Positions 23,001 through 33,430 of a stretch of 64,000 bases of DNA are shown one piece after another. The stretch covers positions 24,042,171 through 24,106,170 of the forward strand of contig OU744724.1 in the NCBI GenBank assembly GCA_916613615.1. Direction: 5' to 3'. The notes below the pieces were generated by a model. That model was given only the letters and a program-made list of their open reading frames with translations. It did no database searches and was not told the origin of the DNA. Each line of letters opens with the position of its first letter. The stretch's first letter is position 1. The stretch comes from Steromphala cineraria. Taxonomy: Eukaryota > Mollusca > Gastropoda > Trochida > Trochidae. The position numbers and the translations under genes are program-made.

Positions 23001-26000
23001 TCACCATATGGAATAAATATACAGTTACCATGCATACATGCAATACCTAGATTACCTCACAGAGTAAGTTACCAGAAGAAAGCGCTTATTGTTTCACGAG
23101 TCAAAAACATGTTTTGGGTGATAAAAAAAAGTGCTTACTGCATCTAATACGGTCTTTAACAAACCTGTAAACTGAGGAGACCTCTGTTCCCATCCAATGT
23201 CTCTACAAATGTCTCAAGAGTCGGATGAGACACTAACAGAGATGGGAAATGTTCCAATTGTAACACACTTCCTGGTTGTGTTCCAATGATGTCACTGTGT
23301 CTCAAGTTGCGCTGTGGCAGTGCAAGCTGGCCAGAATCTGTGAGTTGTGTCACACTCTGGATCTTCTTTCCTTTCCTGTTCTGATTTAGATACTCTACAC
23401 ACACATAGTCACCATAATTAAATATTGAGGAAGAAGTGGAATTAACTCCCTGCTCATCCTTGGATTGTTTGAAAACTTCAGTTTTTATCAGCTTTAGGAT
23501 GAATACTGAAAGAAAAACAAACATTTGAGAGCGAAAAATCTTTATTAAGTACTGGATAAGTACTTCAAATAAATTTTTGTATCTTAATACTTTTTAAATA
23601 TCACCTGTTAAAAAACATATTATTACAATAGGAAATACAAAATAATAGGAAATACAAAATACTATGAAATAAAACAATTCTTCATGGCAGAAAGATAGCA
23701 CATTTCGATGTGGATACCACAAGTTAAAAAGTAAAAACATAATTACCTTGCAAATAAATCTTGCTTAACAAAATTTTCAGTTGCATGAAATATTTATTGT
23801 TAAAAACAACTGATTTTAGTCTACAATTTACTTTAATTATCATAACATATATATTATAAATCAGAAATAAAAAGAATTACGTGTTTGTCTTTCATCACGT
23901 TTGTAAGGATGGCATTTATTCTCAGCTGAAATTCAAAGAATGAAATATCAAATCAACTGTTGAATTAATGCAAAAATAGATGCAAAATTTGTTTTTTTAC
24001 AGGTATTGCAACTCATTATCAAAATCAGAAAATTTAAAATTGGACACTGGCTATCAATAGATATATCAGTATGCTACAGATAAAGTAAAAACCCTTTTTA
24101 ATTCAAACAATCGGTTTCAAAAGAAATTGATGAGAATGTTTTTGATAAGCATTGATATTCCAAATAGCAGTATTTAAGATTGGTATCGTTCATCATTTCT
24201 GTATTGCAAATTAAATAGCAGGTTGTTTTTATATTGCAATATACCAATATACAGATAATACCATGCATCCTTTAACAGTATCCATTAGATGTCTCTTCTA
24301 ACAAGAAATATTATTGTAGCAATAAAAGAATTGATGACAATGAAATTGATGCTGCACCTGCGTTAACTTTCCATAAGGTCAGTGTATCTTCAAAGACTCC
24401 CTCGACTCTCAGTGAAGGACAGGACGTATGTACCGCCCGTACACACGATAACACTGTGCTCACACTGAAATAGTCAAGCATCCTTAGTCTAGTCATGACA
24501 CTAGTGGTATCCAAAATGGATCATAAGAATGTATATGAACAACTAAATTTGAAACTAAGGTGGCCTTTTTTGGCAAGTTGGGCATATTCAACATCATTTT
24601 GAAAACACAACTTTGCTTCTGAGTTGTTCTCACAGGTTTTATTATTTCTATCATTAAACTGTTTTCAAACTTAATATGGAGCATATAAAAATGTAAAAAC
24701 AGCTTTTATCCAAATTTTTTTAATACTTAACAGGAAATTTGATCACTCAGCATGTATACCAGTAGTACAGATTGAAGCTATTGAGGTAAAAGACAAAACC
24801 ATTTTAAGTGACCAAATAAAAATAAAAAACTTGTTGGCAATTGCAATAACGAATATAAGTTAGTGATAGTTTTGTATCTGATATATAAACTTGGTTAAAG
24901 AAAAGATTATTCTTGCAAGAACTTTTCAACATATCTTCCACAGCAAAGCATGAAAACTTTTGGGAACAAATGATATGAACTTCTTAAATAATGCTTCCAT
25001 TATTAAAGTCCTTGTGTCAGTTTTGAAGGGCAAATCATAAAGCTTTAATGCTATCAAAAAATTTACTGAAGGAGTTAAGGTGTTATTTCCGGTCTTGATC
25101 AGATGATAAGATATTGTCCGGTCATACTCTACACAATCTACAATATGACAGAAAGGTTGACCTGCTTATGTTCAGATCTGATAGTATGTGAATGTGATAG
25201 TATGCCAATCTGGGTCCACAGCTGCAACGTCGGATTCAGTTCAACATGACATTTGTGGAATGATGTGGGACACCATGGCTTGAGCCAAAGGACATGGACA
25301 GTGAGTTAGAAATTTCAATATTGAAGCAAAGAATATGCGCAAGAATCTGAAAATTGTTGCAAACAGCAGGGGAAATATTGAAGTAACAGATGAACTGTTT
25401 GCCTGAGATGTATAAATAGAAACAAAGACTTAACTTTACCTTGGTGTATACACAAGAATGACAGCTCCAGCTTTGAGATTTATTGACACATTGTCAAGTG
25501 CATCAACTGGGTTTTTCATGTCCAGAAAAACCTTAAACAGTAATAAAAGAGCAACATAATCCAAAGTAACTGTTACTTCTGACCTGACATAAATTAATAT
25601 TTAAGCTTTTCACATTATTTGAGGGAAATCGTGAACAGGAGGTTTTTTTATGACGAAGAATCTTAAAGGGTTAATATTTGTTTTGTTCATCAACTGATGT
25701 TCCGAATAAATGATCACAATGAATCCAAATCAAAATTTGAGGATGGAAACACTTTGAGCAAAATATGTCTTGCAGTGAGTGAGTAAAATACTTCATTTAT
25801 TTTAAATAAATATCATTTAAATGTTTGAGAGTAAGATCTAATGGAATATATATTGATATTGTATTTATCTATAGGGTAAATAGATAATTATAAAAGAATC
25901 ATACCGCATCAATATCGAATAAATCCTTGTCATTGACCTTTGTGATGTCCCCATGCAAAAATCTGATGTTGTTAGAGGTTTCACATCCAGTTTCATAACA

Positions 26001-28221
26001 CTGATTGTTCCATTTGTCAACATTTTCTTGGGCAAGTTCAGACATAATTTTATTTTTCTCTATGGAGACCACTTGACCACTGCTTCCAACTATGTAAAAA
26101 GGAAGCATACTTGTGAGAAAGAATAACTTGTCTAGTGAAAAGTTAAGAAGCTCATTGGATAGTAAATTTCTTTGTTGCTATAGATGCAATGTGTCATTAC
26201 AGATACGTTAATTGTTATCAACCAATATATCTTGTATTATCAAGGTTTGAGTATCTGCACCAGACCAAAACAAGGAATCTATTGCAATAAAGATTATATA
26301 ACTTGTTCTCCTTCATCAAACTTTTTGAACATTTATTTTTAAGCTGAATGGTTAATATAATGCATTACATCTTACTTTAAACATTGAGCTTTTAACTCTG
26401 TAACAACATCCTGCTACATCAGCGTATATGTCTCCGCGTTAGGCTACAACCTATCCCCTGATATCCTGCTAAGATATTCTGCCGTATCACTATATATAGC
26501 AAGCCAATCAAATGATGCCCTTTCAGCGATAAAGGCAAAGTTGTTTCTTGGCTTTGTTCCGCGTGATTCAAATTAACCAATGGGAGTGCTATTAGATAAT
26601 AAATATGATTCTCATTGTAGGCTCCCGCTAAGCTCCAAATCACGCTCTCTTAGATTTCCACGAGCGACATCACTAGACAACAGTGTATGGAGTTCGAAAT
26701 AGTTTGACTGAAAACAGACAGGCTATAAATAGCGCTGAGTAACCACCCGTCAGCAATACGGCTGAATAGCACAGCAGGATATCAGGGGATAGGTTGTAGC
26801 CTAACGCGGAGTCATATACGCTGATGTAGCAGGATATGTAACAAGGGATTGTTGGACTTAACTCATAAATATGTTTTGTTCTAAGATATAAATAGTTTCA
26901 ACTTGTCATTCTTACAGCTACCTTACATCAAATGTTTACTTTATCAATGTTGGTATGCTATCATAATAATAATAATGCTGACCTGCTCTAGAGAGTAGCA
27001 GGGTTGTCCCCCCTGCTCCACTCCCTGCTTCAAGCACTCGGCTACCTTCGTGAATATCAGCCATGTAAATCATAGAGGTCACCGTCTATGAAAAAGATAT
27101 TGCTTGTTAACTTGTATGTTTATTCATATATATACAGTTTATAAGAAAATTGACAAATTTACCTGTTAAGTGAATAATGTCACATACACAAAATGATATA
27201 AATACACTCTCTCTCATTCAATCAACAAGGCTGCTAACAGAAATATTTTCAAGACTGTATTAAATCAAATACTCAATCATATATATACCTTTGGATTTGC
27301 AGCAACCAATTTTTTGGGTATTAAGGTGATAAAATCTTCTAAAGTTGGAAAAGAGATGAGGGCCATTTTGTTCGAAGTAATCTTAATAATTTGACCAGGT
27401 TCTTTGTGGATAAGTTTATCATGAGACAAATTTCCATATGATTTAATATGGAAGAATTTTCCTTTCTCATGTTTAAACATGTATTTGTATTGTTGAGGTC
27501 CTTTAGTCCATCCAAATAGATTCAGCACAACTAGGCATCCATACTGAATTGTTTTTGGTGAAAATTTTTGCACATGTGTTGCTTCAGATACATTGTGTAA
27601 ATCTATCATTTCTGTCATAGTCACAGAATGATTCTTTACATTTGAATATGGCAAATTAACAGTTTGTTTATCTAGATCTGCAATCAAGTCTTTGGGTAAA
27701 TGTCCACTTAACCTTTGCAAGGGTAACAAAGTCTTTTTTGGAAATTTTGTTCTATTAGGGTTTCTACCATTAATTTCATCATTATTTTGAAAGTTCCTGA
27801 TATCAACATTCATGTTTTTGTCTATCAATTCTTCATCTGGTTCACTCCAGTCAAAATATGATGCAGAAGATTGATTTTTGTGAATTCTGGATTTCTCTGT
27901 AGTAAGTTTTTTTGTTCTTTCAATGTCTTTATCTTTATCAGAGTCAAAAATTCGAGTTGCCTGAAGCTCATGTGGTAAAATATGTGATAGCCTAGCAATT
28001 GGAGACACCATCTGTTTCCGTTGTTTTGGAAAATTTCTCCCCTCATCATAATAAGTTTTTTTATTGACCGGATTATCATCGTCATTTCCTGATCCAAAGG
28101 ATTTTGCAAAGGCTAAAAGTTGCCTGCCAAAAAAGATTTTAGCCCTATCATTTGTAAAATTGAAAACCAACTTTAGCCTTGAAGAAGGTTTCAAACAGGA
28201 TTGGCCCAAATATAAAGCCAT
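14007..28221 (-). CDS. TRMT61B: TRMT61B-like tRNA m1A58 methyltransferase with two modules
   Basis: TRMT61B methylates N1 of adenine 58 in mitochondrial tRNA and also acts on mitochondrial rRNA and mRNA. Exons read from high to low: 28221-27289, 27085-26983, 26089-25905, 25531-25440, 24464-24358, 23505-23165, 21784-21673, 18529-18351, 17657-17560, 17382-17252, 15100-15029, then an uncertain last exon from 14133 to 14007. Every junction up to 15029 has GT..AG ends and matching phase, giving about 784 residues. Exon 1 gives a long N-terminal region with two copies of a P-x-x-RLS-x-x-LP motif (residues 74-86 and 167-179), then the small barrel. Module 1 has VLEAGSGAGG (SAM loop) and FLDMKNP. Module 2 repeats the fold with a degenerate loop. 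Without the exon 5 to 6 splice, module 1 would end by itself at 24311. The last exon could read in another phase than the one supplied by 15029, so the C terminus is unsure. Confidence 0.8.
15237..17215 (+). mobile_element. Tandem-monomer element, copy A (about 11 monomers)
   Basis: It starts GAGCCATGGGCTCTGTAGCT and ends near CCTGATGAGCTAAAAA after a GGACGGACGG run and CATGCCATAAGCCCAT. TAGCTCATCAGG and CCTGATGAGCTA are a 12-bp inverted terminal repeat. The body is about 11 monomers of roughly 145 bp, each with GTGACCCCTGTGACCC, a GGGGTCAC palindrome partner, TCCCCATTGGCCAAGGAGTC and GAACTGGAGAAGAAGATGAA. It lies in intron 10 of the TRMT61B-like gene. Open frames inside it are repeat artefacts. 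Confidence 0.85.
17703..18249 (+). mobile_element. Tandem-monomer element, copy B (GTGGCC subfamily)
   Basis: It has the same ends as copy A (GGCTCTGTAGCTTATCAGG at the left, GATGAGCTAAAA at the right, preceded by ACGGACGGACG and CATGCCATAAGCCCAT). The monomers carry GTGGCCCTTATTAGGGGCCAC instead of GTGACCC..GGGTCAC, so this is a second subfamily. About three monomers. It lies in intron 8 of the TRMT61B-like gene. Confidence 0.8.
18541..19842 (+). mobile_element. Tandem-monomer element, copy C (about 8 monomers)
   Basis: Left end GAGCCATGGGCTCTGTAGCT, right end CCTGATGAGCTAAAAA, with about eight monomers of roughly 144 bp that resemble each other more than those of copy A, suggesting recent local expansion. 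It starts only about 12 bp upstream of the acceptor of exon 8 (18529, minus strand), so one end lies in the splice-acceptor region. Intron 7 of the TRMT61B-like gene. Confidence 0.85.
20751..21625 (+). mobile_element. Element with GC hairpin end, interrupted by a hAT-type MITE
   Basis: The left end is a hairpin (ATCCCCCGC..GCGGGGGAT, about 20745-20789) followed by a CGTCCGTCCGTACGTACGTA run. The right end has GGCGGGGGATCTTGTCAC. The body has two copies of a block of about 180 bp containing GTCAGCGGGATATCTCAAGA and GGTGACCTTCACATTATTTT. A MITE at 20904-21122 is nested in it. Intron 7 of the TRMT61B-like gene. Confidence 0.7.
20904..21122 (+). mobile_element. hAT-type MITE with 8-bp TSD CTCTAGAG
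   Basis: Perfect 16-bp inverted ends (CAGGGTTCGAAATTAG and CTAATTTCGAACCCTG) are flanked by a perfect 8-bp duplication CTCTAGAG at 20896-20903 and 21123-21130. The CAGGG start, 8-bp duplication and TCTAGA core fit hAT elements. It is 219 bp and non-coding, with ACTAGCC motifs inside. Confidence 0.9.
22083..22866 (+). mobile_element. Tandem-monomer element, copy D (right end missing)
   Basis: The left end matches copy A: GAGCCATTGGCTCTGTAGCT and then about 270 bp nearly identical to 15243-15510, followed by four or so monomers. It stops abruptly inside a monomer near 22866 with no terminal block. Intron 6 of the TRMT61B-like gene. Confidence 0.8.
24358..27549 (-). other. Module 1: intact m1A58 methyltransferase domain
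   Basis: The module comprises the barrel (end of exon 1, from about residue 225: QYGCLVVLNL to FPTLEDFI) and four exons. They carry, in order, VLEAGSGAGGTTLLLSR (motif I, glycine-rich SAM loop intact), VGSSGQVVSIE (the acidic residue that usually binds the ribose), FDIDA then VFLDMKNP (motif IV, catalytic-type Asp) and LKAGAVILVYTP. The last exon aligns without gaps to the human ITQVIELL..RDWLV stretch (hydrophobic pattern, with W near its end). Phases at the four intron positions inside it are 0, 1, 0 and 2. The usual C-terminal G-H-T segment of the family is absent; the chain runs into module 2. Confidence 0.8.
26407..26836 (+). mobile_element. MITE with about 65-bp inverted repeats and 8-bp TSD
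   Basis: The left arm (ATCCTGCTACATCAGCGTAT and on, to about 26470) is almost the exact reverse complement of the right arm (about 26772-26835). TGTAACAA occurs directly before (26399-26406) and after (26837-26844). The interior is about 300 bp without a gene. Intron 2 of the TRMT61B-like gene. Confidence 0.9.
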
Positions 28222-28942
28222 AATTGATTTTTCAAACTGATTTATATATACTTGACTCAGGCAAGTTTATACAATTTCTTTTCAAGACATGGAATGGTTT
28301 TGAAATCAACCATTTTCCTTTTTTTCAGTTTCAGCACTTTGGAAATAAAACATATTTTTCCAAGGGTAGCCATCTATGTAAAGACAGATATATTATTTTC
28401 GCATCATGAGTATGCTTTTAGTATTCATTCCTTATTCTCGATGTTTGTCAGTATTTTTAGAAAGAGCTACATTTCACATACAGATAATGTCAAAATTTAT
28501 ATAAACAATAGGAAAACCACTAATGAAGAGTCGCAAATATTTATACGGAACTACTTTATAGTGCCTGAGAAGTAAAGCTACTACTTCCGATGACCTGTCA
28601 ACAAGCAATCGTCCTCAAGCACCTGTCGCTTGCTGGACTTTGTGGATTAGTTGTACAAGTTTTTCCTCTTTGAGGTTAAGTTAAAAACATGTCATAGTTG
28701 TGATACGGATATTTGATTTTAGTTTTACATACAAGTTTTGCATTTTTCAGTTCTTTAGAGTAATCACTGATATTTTCGCCGGTAACTTAGTGGACATGAA
28801 TGAAGCCAACTATCAACTTGCATTTTATACGACCATATTTAGGCTTTTATAAGTTAAACAATGACATTGAGAATTTACTAAGATGAAATAAACTCTCACA
28901 TGGTCTAAAAAATTCTAAGATCTCAAAACAACCATTTTAACA
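28222..28942. promoter_or_regulatory. Shared upstream region of two divergent genes
   Basis: The start codons of the TRMT61B-like gene (minus) and the M14 carboxypeptidase gene (plus) are 721 bp apart, head to head. Both promoters and 5' UTRs must lie here or further out. I see no TATA box or clear initiator. Bidirectional promoter use is inferred from layout only. Confidence 0.4.
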
Positions 28943-31921
28943 ATGGAGGGTTCTACACAAAATCTGTCTTCAAGATTATATCAAATCTATGGACCTTTAT
29001 GTCACCAATTTCTCATTCTTTTTCTTTTACATGTGAACTTTTGCATGACAGTTGATGTAAAACCTCAAAAAGAACTTTATCTCCCAGACTACTCTTTTTA
29101 TCACAATCTTAGTTCAATTCAAAGAGAACTTCAAGCTCTTGTTCATAAATATCCGAATTTTGTGAGATTGAACTCAAATTATAAGTCTAGACTTGACCGA
29201 CCACAAATGCTTCTTCAAGTGACAAATTTTACTCATGACTCCTTAAGCACAATAAAAACCGTAAGGAAAGCCAAACTGTTCCTATCATATGGAGAGCATG
29301 CAAGAGAGTTCCTTCCAGTAGAGACAATGTTTTTCCTCATCAAAAACCTGACAGAAGGTATACGCTCCCCAGAAGGAAGTGGTCCATGGTCGTATTCACA
29401 CTATATCCTCACTCATGTGGATTTACACTTACTAGCAATGGCTAACCCTGATGGCCGCATGAATGTTGAGTCTTCGCACAACTATTGCTGGCGGGGAACA
29501 AGTACAGGAGTTGATCTCAACAGAAACTTCAACTGGGAGTATGGCAAGAAGGGCAGTTCGGCTGACCCCGCAGATGAAGAATACAGGGGACCTCATGCTT
29601 TCTCAGGTATTTATTATTCTTCAACTATATGACCATCATACAGTACGTAGTTATACTCAGTGAACAATTGTAACAGATGATGAATAATAATGAGGCAGGT
29701 GGACAAATACCCAATACCTTGAATCATAGTTGACTCTGTCTTATTTTACAAAGATAATATTTAATGATAATCAATAAAGTATGAAAATGCTTTTCTCTTT
29801 CTCCGCTTATTTTGGATTTCATTATCTTTTATGTTTCAGAACCAGAGAGTATAATTTTCCAACAACTTACTCAGGACATCCAGTTTGACTTGTTTATTTC
29901 ATTCCATTCCGGAATTCGTCAGATATACATTCCATACGCAGGTAAGTGTTTGATGTTTATGTTTATGACAAATATATAAGCAGTTAAAGTTGTAATATTT
30001 CGATAAAATATTTTCTGAATGTCCTGATGATTTACAGAGTCACTTGTTATCTTACAGACACATACTCACAGTCTGTTAAACGGAAACCAGCCAATATAAA
30101 TGGGATCACAAACTTGGCACGCCTGCTTGCATCGTCAACAGTACACAGGTACCAGTACGGGAGAGCAATGGATCTGACATACTACACTGCAGATGGGACT
30201 TCCTTTGATTACATGGCAGGTATCAGAAAAGTAAGTTATTTTACTTAAGAGCTTAAATCAGCAGAGCAGAATGACTTGTATGCCGGTAGTACTGCAATTG
30301 CATAGTACTCATCAATAATTTTAAATGATATACATGTACAGGAATAAATTTACCTGCGAGTCCTGCTTCAAATATTCATAAAATTTAGAAAGGACTCATA
30401 GAATTTTAAGCTGCGAGTCCTGTGATGCATATTTCTTTTGTGATCATACTATGTGCTTACTTATTAAAGGACTCATTTAAATCAGCTTGGACTTTTTGGT
30501 AGCAAGTCCCTTGACTCAGAGGGTAATATCTGTAGATTGATCGCTGCATGTATGTGCTTAAAACTTTATTATCATGTTCAATGTTTCAGATTCCCTTCTC
30601 ACTAGCGATAGAGCTGTGGGGAAGTGCCAACCATAGAGGCGCCAGCTGCTTTGATGAGTTCAACCCTAGAAGTGAGAAACTTCAGGTATGTCACAATGTG
30701 AAAGGAATCACAAATATCTTATATTTCGTTAAAATTCAAAGATAATAATTCTTAATTTAAAGGTAAATATAGGAATTTGTTGTGTTCTTTTTTTTTAAAT
30801 GTAATCTAAATTTTAAGAATCTCATTGCTGGATTTATCACTTTATCAAAGGATTTCATTCCAATATCATTGAAATCAAATCATTGATTCTCTCCCTTTAT
30901 ACTAAGATGTTACTGTTTTCTCATCTATGATCTGACTGAATCCAGGTTGTCAGTGAGTGAAAGTAACATCATAATATAAAAACACGAGCAAATAAACCAT
31001 ATGATTTCAATGAGATTGGATTTCCAGGAGTTACATTTCTTGACATTACAGTATGTTATGGAGACTGACTGTGTATAACAGATGTTTTCAGCACTGAAAT
31101 ATTAAACAATGATCTGACGTAAAGAATAAACTGATGAAGTTACATGTTGCTATAGTTGTTTATTGAAAATGATGACCCAACTAGATAATGAAATGTTCTC
31201 TACATATTGTATACTTCACTGTTGATGTTCTCTCCCTAGTATGAGGTCTCGCTCATTCACCCTCTGTACGTGAAACTTCTCCAGTACATGATCCAATGGA
31301 AGACGCCATCGAAATCCATCCAAGTAGAAAAGAGTAACTTGTTGCACAACAAATTTACATCAATGAAGGTTGGTTTTCTTCTTGTGTGAACATGTATTGA
31401 TGGCAACTATTGGTTTAGTAATTTTTGAAATATTGTTTTATAATGATCAGAGTGAATTAATGTTAAATTTGTATACTGCTTCATTGAATAGTGATATATT
31501 CTCTTAATTGTAGTACATATTATTGACTTTGAATATTTTTCCCTAATAATTAAAGTTTTTACTATTTAGATTATAAAAAATCCCTGCAAAAAGTATTGTG
31601 ATGTTTATCGTATAGAATTTTATCGTCATAAGTTTTTTGATAAGTATTGTAGTGTGAAACTCAATAAACTGGCCAGCCACACTGCTCTTTGCACAGATCA
31701 ATTCAGAACCTTAAGGTTTTTTTTCATTATCATTTCAGAAGCCTGCTCCTTCACATTTCACGGTGTATTTGTTTCTGACTGCTGTTGCCTTGGTGATTCT
31801 CATCTTGTTTTCACGATACCGGATAGTAATGTGTCCAGCATGGCAGCATCGACGGCGAGTAATACGACTCAAGACGCTCAGTTCTACACTGTCATTGTGG
31901 GGCTTCGTCAAGTCTATGTAA
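28943..31921 (+). CDS. Membrane-anchored M14 zinc carboxypeptidase
   Basis: M14 enzymes remove C-terminal residues from peptides with a single zinc ion. Exons: 28943-29606, 29840-29941, 30058-30230, 30590-30685, 31240-31368, 31739-31921; phases agree and give 448 residues. A hydrophobic stretch (HQFLILFLLHVNFC, about residues 21-34) looks like a signal or anchor. Zinc ligands are visible as H-A-R-E in SYGEHAREFLPVE and the His of FISFHSG. NPDGR and GVDLNRNFNWEYG supply the substrate-binding Asn-Arg pair, YTADGTSFDYMAG covers the active-site Tyr region and SLAIELWG carries the catalytic Glu. The last exon encodes a transmembrane helix (FTVYLFLTAVALVILILF) and a basic cytoplasmic tail. I infer a type I or tail-anchored surface or secretory-pathway enzyme. 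It resembles little-studied M14 proteins of plants and invertebrates more than pancreatic CPA; the exact subfamily is not clear. Confidence 0.9.
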
Positions 31922-31979
31922 CAGTTTGGCTTATTGAACACTATGCATAGAAACTATCTGATTTGGTAAACCAGGATCT

Positions 31980-31985
31980 AATAAA
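31980..31985 (+). terminator. Poly(A) signal of the carboxypeptidase gene
   Basis: AATAAA lies about 60 nt after the TAA stop, a normal place for a short 3' UTR. Confidence 0.65.
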
Positions 31986-31999
31986 CTGTGGTATCTGAC

Positions 32000-33080
32000 C
32001 AATCTTACTCAAAATATTTAGGGTGGTCTGGGTGAATTTTGTTTTGTTTCCACAAATCTTCCAACATGACCTCCATTACCTGCTTGACTGTTAAACTAGT
32101 TTCATGGTTTTCTGATATCCCCATTAGGGGCACAATTTTTCGAAACTACCAACTGGTGCACTCGAGGATTTTTCATTGAAGGGTCATGAGGAAATTTGCC
32201 GAGCGCTTTGGCTTGGTGTCCCATATATTTGAAGAAAAGGATAAGTTACTATTGTAAAGGCTCCAATCTGTTCAGAATTGGTCAAATGTCTCACTGTCAT
32301 TTATATGTATTCCAAGAATTTGACTTGAATGTATTAACAAGCAAATTAGGTTTTTACATGTGAAAAGTCAGTGTTAACTGTACAACTTCCTGCCAACAAC
32401 ATACTGGTAACTGCTCCCGCCAGTGCCTTTACACAAACTACCATCATCCATTTGCGCACAAGTTGAGTCTCGGAAGGTCTCACGGGGCAAACAATGTACT
32501 CATCTTCCTTTACAGTTGATTGCTTTCTCATATTCTCAAAGTTTAAAGGTATTTCACTCTTAATTGTCATCTTTTGGTGAAGTGAACTACGAATTGTTGT
32601 TTCCGACTTGAAATTCATCATTGATCTCTTATTGTTTATGAATGAAAGTTAACTTTTGTATGGTTGATAACACTTTGTGTTTTTGATGATTTCCATTTCA
32701 AGATCACAAATAGATCTCATGACGAATATTAGAGCTTCCAGTATGATTTATGAAAGAGCTTTATCAGTGCAGAGTTGAAATCCAGATAATTTGGAAATAT
32801 TAATTTATTTTACGTGATTGTTATCAAACACCAATGAAGCAATAGCACATCCGATCTATATTGATGTTCTAAGGCAAAATTAAAATAATAAATGTTTCTC
32901 TGGCTTTGAGTTTGATTGGAAAAATCCTTGAGTGGTTGGCATGAAATTGTTATAGTATGACACTGTTGCAATCATCTCTTCATTCATGTGTGCTTGTAAA
33001 TCAATGTGCTAATGTTTCCATTTCCTGTAGTTCTTTGTTACAATCAAGCTTATTTCTATATTTCTAATTACCAGTGCCCT
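32000..33080. other. Non-coding stretch downstream of the carboxypeptidase gene
   Basis: No exon is recognised on either strand. A minus-strand frame at 32346-32621 shows no family motif. Confidence 0.5.
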
Positions 33081-33084
33081 TTAA

Positions 33085-33430
33085 AGGGGCAGTTGCACTT
33101 TTTTAGAGGGAATGTAAGTTGATGTCAGGAAAATTAAAATTAATGGTCCCAATTGAAAGCCAACATATTTAACCTAAATAAAGCAGTTTTTATTCAAATA
33201 TAGAATGTTAAGTTTAGCCATGTGATTCCTTTTTCTTACACAAATGAATTAAAGGTGTTCGCACAGAATAGCCACCAGTGGATTTTACGTGAATCTTCAT
33301 ACTTTGTCCTCTGACTATGGATGATTGGCTATTGTAATGAGATTTTTGACACTAATACATTTAGCATTAACTTACAATCATCAGTGAAAATTTTATTAAA
33401 AAAATTATTAAAAAATGTGCTACTGCCCCT
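33085..33430 (+). mobile_element. TTAA-flanked MITE (piggyBac-like), copy 1
   Basis: Ends AGGGGCAGTTGCAC and GTGCTACTGCCCCT are inverted and flanked by TTAA at 33081-33084 and 33431-33434. 346 bp, non-coding. A TTAA target and short terminal repeats fit piggyBac-type MITEs. Confidence 0.85.

Larger units (their letters stand above)
15029..23505 (-). other. Module 2: degenerate m1A58 methyltransferase domain
   Basis: Exon 6 begins with a linker and a second barrel (NYGDYVCVEYL, NLRHSDIIG, HPTLETFVE) that aligns to the barrel of module 1. The SAM-loop exon reads DTMLHIGRQINQCTAS, so the E-x-G-x-G-x-G loop is lost. Then come VGETGEVYCVTEM, FDG plus ISSDLP (an Asp is kept but the N-P is not), LKMGKCVAVFFP, VTSILQLDEYL..EWLVQP and WPYVCRP. 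Phases at its four internal introns are again 0, 1, 0 and 2. No good start codon precedes exon 6, which argues against a separate gene. The fold is probably kept but SAM binding is doubtful. A structural role like that of Trm6 beside Trm61 is inference. Confidence 0.75.

Noticed and set aside
24276..24370. Plus-strand exon candidate (TTTAACAG acceptor, CATAAG|GTCAGT donor)
   Set aside because: The opposite strand fits exon 5 of the methyltransferase gene by phase and by ungapped similarity, and no plus-strand neighbour exons were found.
24311..24514. Minus-strand frame with hydrophobic C terminus as a separate GPI-anchored protein
   Set aside because: Better explained as exon 5 of the TRMT61B-like gene plus intron read-through.
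31654..31950. 98-codon plus-strand frame
   Set aside because: Wrong frame across the last carboxypeptidase exon; the splice-consistent frame gives the transmembrane segment.
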